64,000 bases of DNA, taken from the NCBI GenBank assembly GCA_040905145.1, contig JBBDSC010000123.1, positions 1 to 64,000 of the forward strand, given 5' to 3'. A program made the position numbers and the translations under genes. Under the pieces are notes generated by a model. It was not told the origin of the DNA. It did no database searches and worked only from the letters and a program-made list of their open reading frames with translations. Positions 53,273-62,076 of the stretch are shown one piece after another. The DNA is from DATGMS01 sp040905145 (GTDB taxonomy: Bacteria > Bacteroidota > Bacteroidia > Cytophagales > Cyclobacteriaceae). Each line of letters opens with the position of its first letter. The first letter of the stretch is position 1.

Positions 53273-55897
53273 TTACTTTAAGTTTATTTGCGTGAGAATC
53301 AAGGCCAAAGTCGCCAATCCTGTGGTGATTCCTATAATCTCTCCCGGCATGAAAGGTATCCTAGGTCCTTTTGAAGGGACTATTATTTCAGAACCCGGCT
53401 CTACAGGTGGGTAGGATTTGAAAAACAGAAAACTTTTGGTTTTTGCCACTTCCCCATTGGCATATACCACATAAGTCCTACTTCTTTTGGCCCGTGTATC
53501 AAACCCTCCTGCACGGTTGATATAAAAACTCATGGGCCGGGAATCTTCGTGCCTTACCGTGGTAGGATAGACCACATCCCCCCTTAGCCTTACCGTCTGC
53601 AATTGTTTGGGTATGCTGATAATATCCCCCTCTTCTAGAATTAAATCATATCCCGAACCGGGACTTTTTAATATGGTCTCAAGATCTATGGCAATTGCCT
53701 CGGTCTCTTTTATTTTTATATTGGCAAGACCAGATCTATTTTCCGTAATATCTGTCAATACTTCAGCTCTCGTTTGGGTAATTATATCCTCTTCATTTTC
53801 ACTTTTTGTCCCGGCTGTATCATAAGAAGGCTGGTTTAACCTTCTTAAAAACATGGCTTGAGATTCCGAAGGGTCAACGGATTGGGTGATCAACCGCTCA
53901 TAAAGTTTGAGCAAATCCTTTTCTTTACGAACTTTTTCAGACTCTGTCTGATAAAATTCCGTTCTACGGATCAGGGAGGCCCCTTCGGGATAAGCAAATT
54001 GAGTTAATCCCCCTGCTCTCCGGATGATATCTGATATTCTTTCCGCCGCATTTTCGACGGCGTATTCGCCAGGGGAATTCACCTGTCCTTCTATTTGTAC
54101 CAGCTTCTCCAACGCAAAATTGGGCTTTCTTCTGATAAGCACATTATCAAAAGGTTGTAACATCGTGGACTCCTCACTAAAGCTATAGTCCTCATTGATT
54201 TGTACAGGAATGATCTCTGAAATGTCACCGGCATTGGAAGTTTCCGCCCTTCTGGCTATTTCGATATTTGAGGTAGAAGCAGCTTCTCTTAAGCCTCCGG
54301 CCGCTACAATCAGGTCCTCTACGGCCATGCTGCTGGAATACGGGTATATGCCCGGCTCCCTGACTTCTCCGGTGATCTTCACATAAAATTCTTCCTTTAA
54401 GTCATAAATGGAAGATATCCTTACAATATCTTCAGCCCTTAATAGAATATCTTTCTCATTGCCAGCCAAGATTTCATTTAGGTTCACCTGGATCAGTTCT
54501 GTGGTAAGGTCATCTTTAGTCCTTAAAACCGAAGCGGTTTGCAGATAGGCTTCCCCTCTCAATCCCTCTGCTTTATCAATTAAATCCAAAAGCGTGAGCT
54601 CTGGTGCTAAAGCATAATTCCCTTCCCTAAAAACCGCTCCTTTAATTTGGACCCTGTTTGTAAATCTATCCAATATCTTACCTACCGTATAAATGTCCCC
54701 TCCCTTTACTGAAAAAATGGAAAACTGGTCCAAATATACATCCGAAACTGCTTTTTCTTTCCCCGTATTTCTAACCACACTGACCCTGTCTTTAAAAGCA
54801 GCATCGGTAAAGCCTCCTGCATACTGGAGAACGTCACCAAAACTCTCCCCATCCTTCACTTCAAAAACCGCAGGCCGTTTTACTTCCCCCTGGATTTGGA
54901 CCCTGGCAGAAAACGGCTCCACCATGATCACATCCTGGTCCTGCAATTGTTGGTTCAAATTAGCCTGGCCTCTGGTCAAAAAGTCATAAACATCAATGAC
55001 CGCTATTTGCTTGTTGTTTCTAATCAATTTGACATTCCTCAGGGTGCCGTTGATATTTGGTCCACCAGCGGCATATAGTGCATTGAACACCGTACTGAAT
55101 GCGCTTAAGGTAAAAGTCCCCGGAAGTCTTAATTCCCCAACCAAATGGACCTGGATGGTCCTGATGTTGCCCAAGGATATCTGTAAAAATGTGGAGGGAT
55201 TGCTGCCTGAAAGCCCTGTGAAATATTTGGAGAGTCTGCTCTGGATGACTTGTGTGGCCTCTTCAATGGTTAGTCCCACTACATTGATCGGTCCGATATT
55301 CTCCAAGATCAAATTTCCTTCCGGCGTGACATTAGCCTCATAATACCGTTCAGATTGGCCATAAATATCCACATAAAGCATATCACCAGGGCCAAGTATA
55401 TAGGTTTTAGGCGTCGCCATGTTTAAATTAGGCTCAAAGTTCAACTTCCGGTCTTTATTGTAAAACAAATTCATTCCAAAGTATTTGGATTCGTCATCCG
55501 GTATTTCAAAATTTTCCTGAAACTTAAAAAGGCCTTGGGTTATTTCGTTGAAATTCATTTGCCTGCGAGGCTCTCTTTTGGAAGCTTCACGGGACCCTAT
55601 TACTCCTGTATCCAAGCCATCCATTTCTTCCAGCCGTTTCCTAAGCTTTTCCAATTCAGCAGTTGGCACGCCCCGTACCTTCGCCATTTGAAGTAGCTCA
55701 GATTCCGTTAATCCAGATTCCGTAGCCCTTCTCACCAATTCCTGTAACTGTTCATCCGAAAGATCGTCTACCTTGATAGAAGAAATGTCGGGGATGGACT
55801 GGGCCAACACAGTAGGTTCATTCATAATAACTGAGGCCAAAAGAAGAAAAAATCCTATGATGAGCGCTTGAATAAATTTGAGATATGGAAGACACAT
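53273..55897 (-). CDS. SLBB/Wza-like polysaccharide export outer-membrane protein
   Basis: The ATG at 55897 gives 874 aa, far longer than E. coli Wza (379 aa). It has a signal peptide (about residues 1-32), a low-complexity helical stretch (LSDEQLQELVRRATESGLTE), the Poly_export domain (YILGPGDMLYVDIYGQSERY) and about six SLBB-type domains (for example VHLVGELRLPGTFTLSAFS, VKITGEVREPGIYPYSS, VQIEGQVNSPGEYAVEN). A C-terminal hydrophobic segment follows (GIITGLATLALIL-like). Large SLBB proteins of this kind are usual in Bacteroidota. It is the first gene of the export block. Confidence 0.92.
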   Translation of the reverse strand: MCLPYLKFIQALIIGFFLLLASVIMNEPTVLAQSIPDISSIKVDDLSDEQLQELVRRATESGLTESELLQMAKVRGVPTAELEKLRKRLEEMDGLDTGVIGSREASKREPRRQMNFNEITQGLFKFQENFEIPDDESKYFGMNLFYNKDRKLNFEPNLNMATPKTYILGPGDMLYVDIYGQSERYYEANVTPEGNLILENIGPINVVGLTIEEATQVIQSRLSKYFTGLSGSNPSTFLQISLGNIRTIQVHLVGELRLPGTFTLSAFSTVFNALYAAGGPNINGTLRNVKLIRNNKQIAVIDVYDFLTRGQANLNQQLQDQDVIMVEPFSARVQIQGEVKRPAVFEVKDGESFGDVLQYAGGFTDAAFKDRVSVVRNTGKEKAVSDVYLDQFSIFSVKGGDIYTVGKILDRFTNRVQIKGAVFREGNYALAPELTLLDLIDKAEGLRGEAYLQTASVLRTKDDLTTELIQVNLNEILAGNEKDILLRAEDIVRISSIYDLKEEFYVKITGEVREPGIYPYSSSMAVEDLIVAAGGLREAASTSNIEIARRAETSNAGDISEIIPVQINEDYSFSEESTMLQPFDNVLIRRKPNFALEKLVQIEGQVNSPGEYAVENAAERISDIIRRAGGLTQFAYPEGASLIRRTEFYQTESEKVRKEKDLLKLYERLITQSVDPSESQAMFLRRLNQPSYDTAGTKSENEEDIITQTRAEVLTDITENRSGLANIKIKETEAIAIDLETILKSPGSGYDLILEEGDIISIPKQLQTVRLRGDVVYPTTVRHEDSRPMSFYINRAGGFDTRAKRSRTYVVYANGEVAKTKSFLFFKSYPPVEPGSEIIVPSKGPRIPFMPGEIIGITTGLATLALILTQINLK

Positions 55898-56162
55898 GGA
55901 ATACAATTGAATAATTTAATGCAAATTACAAATAGCTTCGCCACTTCACTCCCAAATGGTGCGAAATGGAACCCTTTTTTCTCTTAAAAGTCAAGAAAAA
56001 TGGTGAAAACAATTGCAAAGATAATTATTCAATTCTTTTGCGGGAGGTTCTTAAGAATTAAATACATAAAATCAATTTATTTATGATCCCTGTATGGGGA
56101 AGGCCATTCCTGTATTATTTTAAGTATTAAAAGAGTAACTTTGACCTCTTAAAATAAATACA
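55898..56162. promoter_or_regulatory. Divergent control region of the polysaccharide locus and gldB
   Basis: A perfect -7 element TATCTTTG on the minus strand (56016-56023) could drive the Wza-like gene with a roughly 110-base leader, and TAACTTTG (56136-56143) could drive gldB. Neither has a clear -33 TTTG at the right distance, so both are tentative. Confidence 0.4.
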
Positions 56163-57161
56163 ATGAAAATAAAACCCGTCTTTTTATTGATGATCTTTTT
56201 ATCTACCTTCTCCTGTAAAGAGAAGCCGACATCCTGTGAGCTTTCAGATGAAATACTTCAGGTGCCCACAGAGGTCGAAATAAAAAGAATGGAAACAAAA
56301 TTTTTTGAAACCTCTTCCAAAGAAGAAATATCCTGGATCTTGGAAAACAACCCTAAGTTTACCCAACAATACCTTCAAGAAGATTTGTACGGAAGCAGGG
56401 AAGCTTTGATCACCGAACTAATACAGATCAATCAAGACACCTCCATGCAGGAACTATACGAGGAAGTCATGGTGCACTTCCATGATATTGCTGCTATTGA
56501 AAAAGAACTTGAAAATGCCTTTAAATATATCCGTTATTATTATCCCGAATTAAAGGTGCCCGAAGTGTATACCTTTGTGAGTGGCTTTAGTACGGATTTG
56601 TTTATCAATGAAGAAATCATTGTCATTGGCTTGGATTACTTCCTACCAGCATCGCACAGGTTTCAACCTGGGGACCTACCGCAATATATTGCTGATCGCT
56701 ACCAAAAGGAATATATTGTTCCCATGATAATGGTTGCCCTTTCCTCCAGGTTCAACGAAACAGATCTGGAGGATAATACGCTTTTGGCAGAAATGATTTA
56801 TTATGGCAAAGCCTATCATTTTGTCAAAACAATGATGCCCTGTACCTCTGATGAATTTATAATTGGATACAGTGAGGAGGAAATCTCAGCAAGTTATGCT
56901 AACGAAGAATTTATTTGGTCCCATTTTATTGAAAATGAACTGTTGTTTGAGACCAATCCTTTTGAAATCAGAAAATATACGGGAGAAGCCCCTTTTACCG
57001 ATGAAATCAGTATGGAATCGCCTGGAAGGTTGGGCCGTTGGATAGGTTGGAATATTGTGGATGATTACCGATCCAACAATTCACTGACCATAAACGAATT
57101 GATGAAAAAAAAAGACGCGAATTCAATCTTCAGGCAGTCAGGATATAGACCCCGTCAGTAG
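56163..57161 (+). CDS. gldB: Gliding motility lipoprotein GldB
   Basis: This 332-aa lipoprotein has a signal ending at TFSC (Cys18). The GldB features are VEIKRMETKFFE at the start, FKYIRYYYPELKVPEVYTFV, and IVIGLDYFLPASHRF. C-terminal GRLGRWIGWNIVDDYRSNN resembles the GldB/DUF2268 fold. In Flavobacteria GldB is needed for gliding and for protein secretion linked to type IX. No other gld gene is in the window. Its 3' end overlaps the convergent glycosyltransferase by 32 bases. Confidence 0.87.
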   Translation: MKIKPVFLLMIFLSTFSCKEKPTSCELSDEILQVPTEVEIKRMETKFFETSSKEEISWILENNPKFTQQYLQEDLYGSREALITELIQINQDTSMQELYEEVMVHFHDIAAIEKELENAFKYIRYYYPELKVPEVYTFVSGFSTDLFINEEIIVIGLDYFLPASHRFQPGDLPQYIADRYQKEYIVPMIMVALSSRFNETDLEDNTLLAEMIYYGKAYHFVKTMMPCTSDEFIIGYSEEEISASYANEEFIWSHFIENELLFETNPFEIRKYTGEAPFTDEISMESPGRLGRWIGWNIVDDYRSNNSLTINELMKKKDANSIFRQSGYRPRQ

Positions 57162-58353
57162 TATCCATCTTAAACTTAACCGGGTCCAGTACAAAAAGGA
57201 GCTTCCTCACTGCCTTTTCCTTGGAAAAATGTAGTGTGGCCAAGCTCCTCGAATTCTTCTGCGCCTGCTTTAGCGCTTGCGGATTCTCTGATAAAACTGC
57301 AAGTTGACGAATGGTTTCCCGGTGATTTCCCGGGTTATGATATAGCCCTAACCGATGTCTTTTTATCAGTTCATAAACCCATCCTTTGTGATTGACTAAT
57401 ACGGCTTTGCCCATTGCTAAGGCATCAAAAAACTTGTTGGGGCTGTTGGTGCCAAGGACGGGGAAGTGATCGAAAGAAACATAAACAATATCAGTCGCAG
57501 CCAATATCTCCCGCACTTCACGCTTGTTCCCAAAAGGATGAAATTTAAGGTTCTTGAGCCGTAAATCCTTTGACAAAACCTCCAACTCCTGTTTTTTCAT
57601 CCCCTTACCCATGAGGATAAATTGCCAATCTTTGGATTGATCCTGAGCATCCTTTGCCAAATATATAAATTCATGCAATGCATTTACACTGCCCACAGCA
57701 CCCGTGTAGGTGATGGTAAACCTTTCCTTTAAGCCCAACTTTTCCAATTTTTGCCCATCCTTCTTAACGGGCGAGAAGAAATCGGTATCACAAAAATTAG
57801 GGATAAGAAAAAGCTCGGCCCTCTGACATTTATTCCGGATATAATTTTTGATCCCAGGGGACAAGGCCACAATTTTAAGGGCACGGCTGTAGATCCTTTC
57901 TTCCAGATAATATAATGCTTTTTTTATAAGTTTATTCCGGATCACTCCTACTTGAATGGGAGCCTCAGGCCATAGGTCTCTCACTTCGAAAATATAGGGA
58001 AGGGCAAACTTCTTTTTTGCCCAAAGCCCGATCAAACCTGTAGTAAGTGGAGTTGAAGTGATATATAAAAGATCTGGTCTGGGCAATCTTTTGATCAGGC
58101 TTTTGGCTTTGGTTACGAACCTGGAAAATGCCACTGTCCTCTTAAGAAAACCAAAAGCATTGTCATAGGGAACGGGTAGATAATGCACTTTAATCCCATC
58201 AATTATCCGCAGGTCATAATTACTATGGTTATGGGCTGTTATCATTTCCACTTCCAGACCAGCCTCCACCAATCCTTTGGCCAAATGATAGGACCTTATA
58301 GCGCCACCCTCTTCGGGTGTCACAAAATACTGATGGATATAGATGATCCTCAT
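57130..58353 (-). CDS. Glycosyltransferase family 4 (WbuB-like)
   Basis: The ATG at 58353 (MRIIYIHQYFVTPEEGGAIR) gives 407 aa; the longer frame to 58398 lies within asnB. It has a GT4 N-domain (HLAKGLVEAGLEVEMITAHN) and group 1 C-domain (FTITYTGAVGSVNALHEFIY, NSPNKFFDALAMGKAVLVNH), as in WbuB-type N-acetyl-fucosaminyl transferases. It overlaps asnB by 4 bases (ATGA), so it is translationally coupled to it. Its C-terminus overlaps gldB on the other strand. Confidence 0.9.
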   Translation of the reverse strand: MRIIYIHQYFVTPEEGGAIRSYHLAKGLVEAGLEVEMITAHNHSNYDLRIIDGIKVHYLPVPYDNAFGFLKRTVAFSRFVTKAKSLIKRLPRPDLLYITSTPLTTGLIGLWAKKKFALPYIFEVRDLWPEAPIQVGVIRNKLIKKALYYLEERIYSRALKIVALSPGIKNYIRNKCQRAELFLIPNFCDTDFFSPVKKDGQKLEKLGLKERFTITYTGAVGSVNALHEFIYLAKDAQDQSKDWQFILMGKGMKKQELEVLSKDLRLKNLKFHPFGNKREVREILAATDIVYVSFDHFPVLGTNSPNKFFDALAMGKAVLVNHKGWVYELIKRHRLGLYHNPGNHRETIRQLAVLSENPQALKQAQKNSRSLATLHFSKEKAVRKLLFVLDPVKFKMDTTDGVYILTA

Positions 58354-60146
58354 AGGCCCTGTTTTACTTTCCAAGAAGCCAGGATAAAGAGGTTCCATAT
58401 CTGAAGGAAACTATCCTGTATATGCTCTTCCGGATGCCGTGCCAACTTACGCATATCCTCAGGAAAATCTGTGCCAGAAGCCACTTCAAAAGTTTGGATG
58501 GCCAGAAATATTCTTTCCCTAAATATTTGATCCGTTTCGAACCATTCCTTCAAAGGAAGCCCGAAACCCAACTTCTTGCGACTGGCTATTTCCTCAAGTC
58601 CATCTTCTTTCAAAATCATCTTGATCCATTGTTTCGGTTCCAACAATATATGCTGCTCTTCAGACAAGCTGTTGCTCAAGGCTACAAGGGACTCATCCAT
58701 AAAAGGTGCCCTTCCCTCCAGACCATGGGCCATGGTCGCATTATCATGTATCTTCAAAACATCATTAACCAAAAAATACTCCCGGTCCCAGGATAACGCG
58801 GCTTTATAAGGAGAAGTATCCTTGGGATAATAAGCGAGAAAGTCATTTCTTATATCAAAGGGAATAGATTGAAGAGAAGAAAAATTCAAATACGTCCCTT
58901 CAGCCGAATCAGTGATCGCATTTAATATTTTCTTTATCCTTCTCGGTAAAAGCGGTGAAAGCAATATCCATTTGGCCAAGGATCTAAAAAGGGATGGATT
59001 TTTTAAATAATACCGGAAAGCCATGTGCCTGTCATAACCACTGAACAATTCATCTGCACCGGCCCCACTGACCAAAACCTTGACGTGCTTCTTGGCTTCT
59101 TTGGCAATCAGCCAGGTAAGAAAGCTGGCACTGTCTCCAATAGGCTGATCCAGTGATGAAATATATTCCCCCCAGTTTTCAAATACAATTTCCGGGGTAA
59201 CCCATACCTTATGATGGATACAATGATAATTAGCGGCAAGTGCCGAAGCGAATTTCGGATCGCTGTATTTTCCCTGATATTTTGGATCAAAAGCCGCGGT
59301 AAAAGTATTTAAAGGAATTCCTGTCTCCTGATGCCAGCTGTGCAATAAAAGGCTGCTATCGGCTCCTCCACTAAGGATCATTCCCACCGGAACATCTGCA
59401 TGAAAATGTTTCAAGACCGCATCCAAAATCATTTCCCGGAAATCAGTCACACTTGGCAGATCCACCTGCTCACGATTGATTTCCAAGCTAATACTGACAT
59501 AATGATGTCCTGTAAAATCAAAAGCCATTACTGTTCCTGGCATTACTTGCCCTATCCCCTTGAAAAAAGACAGATCGGGAAAAGTGTGTCTCGAATAAAA
59601 ATAGGGTACGTATTGCGATACATCCATCCTCTTCATGACCACTCCCGATAGGACAATAGCCCTGGCTTCGGAAGAAAAAAGCCATTGATCATTCTGATGG
59701 TTAAAATACAATGGTTTCTTACCATAAGGATCCCGGCCTACAATTACTTTTCCTTTTTCCTTATCCACAAAGGCAAAGGCAAACATTCCTTGCAGTTGTT
59801 TCACTCCTTCTTCACCAAAAAGTTTTAACCAATGGATAAGTACTTCAGAATCTGACCTACTTCCAAAAACCACTCCCTTTCCCAGCAACTCGTTCCTTAG
59901 ATCCTGATAATTGTACAAAGCGCCATTCCAAACCAAAACTGCCTTACCATCCTCAGTCGTGACCGGTTGATTGCCAGCCTCCCCCAGATCCAGGATTTTA
60001 AGCCGGCTTCCTGCCACATAAATACCGGGAGCCGCTTTTAACCATGCCGAATGATCAGGGCCACGATGTCGGCTAGCGTTCATCATCTTTTGAATCGCTT
60101 CTTCTCCCTTTTCGGGGTGATTGAGGACCAAATTTATGCCGCACAT
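58350..60146 (-). CDS. asnB: Asparagine synthase (glutamine-hydrolysing), capsule-type
   Basis: The ATG at 60146 places the catalytic Cys at position 2 (MCGINLVLN), which rules out the longer 643-codon frame. The result is 598 aa with an N-terminal glutaminase domain (LKILDLGEAGNQPV, VLVWNGALYNYQDLR, SDSEVLIHWLKLFGEEGV) and a C-terminal synthetase domain (MILSGGADSSLLLHSWHQ, SGAGADELFSGYDRH). Homologues in polysaccharide clusters amidate uronic acids. It sits between nth and a glycosyltransferase in one operon, so a polysaccharide role is plausible. True asparagine synthesis is the alternative. Confidence 0.9.
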   Translation of the reverse strand: MCGINLVLNHPEKGEEAIQKMMNASRHRGPDHSAWLKAAPGIYVAGSRLKILDLGEAGNQPVTTEDGKAVLVWNGALYNYQDLRNELLGKGVVFGSRSDSEVLIHWLKLFGEEGVKQLQGMFAFAFVDKEKGKVIVGRDPYGKKPLYFNHQNDQWLFSSEARAIVLSGVVMKRMDVSQYVPYFYSRHTFPDLSFFKGIGQVMPGTVMAFDFTGHHYVSISLEINREQVDLPSVTDFREMILDAVLKHFHADVPVGMILSGGADSSLLLHSWHQETGIPLNTFTAAFDPKYQGKYSDPKFASALAANYHCIHHKVWVTPEIVFENWGEYISSLDQPIGDSASFLTWLIAKEAKKHVKVLVSGAGADELFSGYDRHMAFRYYLKNPSLFRSLAKWILLSPLLPRRIKKILNAITDSAEGTYLNFSSLQSIPFDIRNDFLAYYPKDTSPYKAALSWDREYFLVNDVLKIHDNATMAHGLEGRAPFMDESLVALSNSLSEEQHILLEPKQWIKMILKEDGLEEIASRKKLGFGLPLKEWFETDQIFRERIFLAIQTFEVASGTDFPEDMRKLARHPEEHIQDSFLQIWNLFILASWKVKQGL

Positions 60147-60147
60147 A

Positions 60148-60834
60148 TTATCTGACTTTGTCCGAAAGCAGTTCTCTCTCCAATTGCAGTTGGCGTTGGT
60201 TCTTTTCGTAATATTTGCAGAAATGGGTGATGGGGCAAATCTCACATTTAGGCCTTCTTGCCTGACATACGTACCTGCCATGCAGGATCAACCAATGATG
60301 TGCTTTATTGACTACTTTTGTTGGTAGGTGCTTGATCAGGTGCCTTTCCACTTCCAAGGGTGTTTTCGCCGTCAATGGTACTAGACCAATCCGTTTGGAA
60401 ACCCTGAAGACATGGGTATCCACCGGCATATTAGGTTGGTTCCAAACAACGGAAGTGATCACATTGGCCGTCTTCCTTCCCACTCCCGGAAGTTTTACCA
60501 GCTCATTGACCGTAGAAGGAATTTCCCCCTTAAAATCCTCCACAAGCATTTTACCCAAACCCAACAAATGTTTCGTTTTATTATTGGGGAACGAAACTGT
60601 TTTGATATATGGGAACAATTCATCAAAATTGGATGAAGCCAAATGTGAAGGCGTAGGGAAGTCCCTAAATATAGCAGGGGAGACAATGTTGATGCGCTTG
60701 TCTGTGCATTGTGCAGAAAGTACTACTGCAATTAATAACTCAAAGGGATTTTCATAATTGAGCTCTGTTTCAGCAACAGGCATATTTTCTGAAAAGTAAT
60801 CAACAAAAGCCTTATATCTTTCTTTTTTAAGCAT
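60148..60834 (-). CDS. nth: Endonuclease III
   Basis: This 228-aa DNA glycosylase/AP lyase excises oxidised pyrimidines. It has the helix-hairpin-helix LPGVGRKTANV with the catalytic Lys, the conserved Asp in MPVDTHVFRV, and the [4Fe-4S] ligands CQARRPKCEICPITHFC (Cys spacing 6-2-5). It begins an operon with asnB one base downstream. It ends with a short charged tail. Nothing is missing. Confidence 0.96.
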   Translation of the reverse strand: MLKKERYKAFVDYFSENMPVAETELNYENPFELLIAVVLSAQCTDKRINIVSPAIFRDFPTPSHLASSNFDELFPYIKTVSFPNNKTKHLLGLGKMLVEDFKGEIPSTVNELVKLPGVGRKTANVITSVVWNQPNMPVDTHVFRVSKRIGLVPLTAKTPLEVERHLIKHLPTKVVNKAHHWLILHGRYVCQARRPKCEICPITHFCKYYEKNQRQLQLERELLSDKVR

Positions 60835-60855
60835 AAATATGAATGAAATACAAAA

Positions 60856-60893
60856 CCCGTAGATCTTATACTGACTGGTATAAAATCTACGGG
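60856..60893 (-). terminator. Terminator of the sigma / candidate anti-sigma unit
   Basis: CCCGTAGAT and ATCTACGGG (9 bp) with an inner TTATAC/GTATAA (6 bp) form a strong stem-loop. On the minus strand it is followed by TTTTGTATTTC. It lies between the 3' end of the small candidate anti-sigma gene and the start of nth. Confidence 0.7.
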
Positions 60894-60915
60894 ATTACCT
60901 TTAGTTTAAAATCAA

Positions 60916-61149
60916 TTAAACCTTTTCAAGCCCGGAGGACTTTGACCTTTTTTTAATGGCCCTTACTACGTTATCTGACGGCTGGAGGATAAGATGGTCA
61001 AGTTGTTCAAGAGTGCTCAGCATATCTAAATATTCTTGCATTAACGACTCATCTTTATGCAAGGCCTGCACAATTCTTTCATTCTCCGCCTCATTCATTT
61101 CCTGATAGACATATCTTATCAGGTCACTTGGGGTAAAACATTCTGTCAT
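60916..61149 (-). CDS. Small protein overlapping the sigma gene; candidate anti-sigma factor
   Basis: The ATG at 61149 gives 77 aa (a second ATG 6 bases upstream is also possible). It starts MTECFTPSDLIRYVYQEMNE and is mostly helical, acidic and without a membrane span or zinc motif. It overlaps the sigma factor gene by 26 bases, as anti-sigma genes often do. That overlap and the helical N-terminus are the only basis for the call; I do not recognise the family. Confidence 0.6.
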   Translation of the reverse strand: MTECFTPSDLIRYVYQEMNEAENERIVQALHKDESLMQEYLDMLSTLEQLDHLILQPSDNVVRAIKKRSKSSGLEKV

Positions 61150-61726
61150 AAGCAATATTTATTTTTCTTAGTTTCTTCCTCATGTTGATCAATGCATAAC
61201 GCATTCTTCCAAGGGCAGTATTGATACTTACTCCCGTCTGTTCGGATATTTCCTGAAAACTCAAATCCATATAATGCCGCATGATCAGCACCTGTTTTTG
61301 AGATTCCGGCAATTCGTCTATCAGCTGCCGTACAAGTGCGTAGGTTTCATCTTTGATTTTTATATCTTCAGCGTTTTCCTCAGCAAATTTAAGGGTATTG
61401 AACACATTCGATCCATCTTCCATGACCACGGATGGGTACCTTTTCATTTTTCTAAAATGATCAATAGCCAAATTATGGGCAATCCTCATCAACCATGGTT
61501 GGAATTTTCCTTCTTCGTTATAGCGGTCCGAATTTAAAGTTTGCACTACTTTCACGAAAACATCCTGTAGTAGGTCCTCTGCTACTCCCTGATCCTTGAC
61601 AATCATTTGAATTGTCGTAAACACACGGGATTTGTACTTATCTACCAACACTTCGAAAGCTAACTCGCTCCCGTTCCTATACTGCGATATAAGCTCGCTG
61701 TCTTTAGGTCCTAACCTTTTACTCAT
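61124..61726 (-). CDS. ECF RNA polymerase sigma factor (RpoE-like)
   Basis: This 200-aa protein has sigma region 2 (FEVLVDKYKSRVFTTIQMIV, DLLQDVFVKVVQTL, FQPWLMRIAHNLAIDHFRK) and region 4 (LPESQKQVLIMRHYMDLSFQ, EISEQTGVSINTALGRMRYA). This is the common housekeeping-type Bacteroidota ECF sigma factor. It is co-transcribed with a small overlapping gene and a terminator follows. Target promoters cannot be inferred. Confidence 0.93.
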   Translation of the reverse strand: MSKRLGPKDSELISQYRNGSELAFEVLVDKYKSRVFTTIQMIVKDQGVAEDLLQDVFVKVVQTLNSDRYNEEGKFQPWLMRIAHNLAIDHFRKMKRYPSVVMEDGSNVFNTLKFAEENAEDIKIKDETYALVRQLIDELPESQKQVLIMRHYMDLSFQEISEQTGVSINTALGRMRYALINMRKKLRKINIAYDRMFYPK

Positions 61727-62071
61727 AAATCAAACTTTTTAAATAACGTAGAGTATTATTCCATATTGTAACTTTAGTGGTGAAACAAGTATCTATTGAT
61801 TCCAAATGTATAGAAATGAAATAAAGAACGCAATCATTTCTGAAGTTTTTGTAATTAAAAAAAGTAGGATGAGATTTATATCCAAATTATTTATTAAAAT
61901 TTAAGTCAGAAGTAAAATATCAATTTGTGAATCCAGAATTGAAATTCCTTTTATATCGCAAGTCAAGTGCCAAAATTAATTATTAACAAATTATATTTAT
62001 TTGTTTTTATGGAGGTTCTGTAAAGACATGGGACCTCTCTCATTCTAAACATAAAGCAGCCAACAGTCGCT
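61727..62071. other. Intergenic region upstream of the sigma factor
   Basis: About 345 AT-rich bases with no ORF or RNA that I recognise. No clear TAnnTTTG/TTTG pair for the sigma gene is found on the minus strand. A hairpin near 62050-62076 belongs to the end of metK. Confidence 0.45.
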
Positions 62072-62076
62072 TTATG
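62050..62076 (-). terminator. Weak hairpin at the metK stop
   Basis: CATAAAGC (62050-62057) pairs with GCTTTATG (62069-62076) across the metK stop codon. It is an 8-bp stem without a good U-tract, so it is a weak terminator candidate. Confidence 0.4.

Noticed and set aside
60147..60281. Extended N-terminus of AsnB (frame open to 60281)
   Set aside because: Class II amidotransferases need the catalytic Cys directly after the initiator Met, which only the ATG at 60146 provides.
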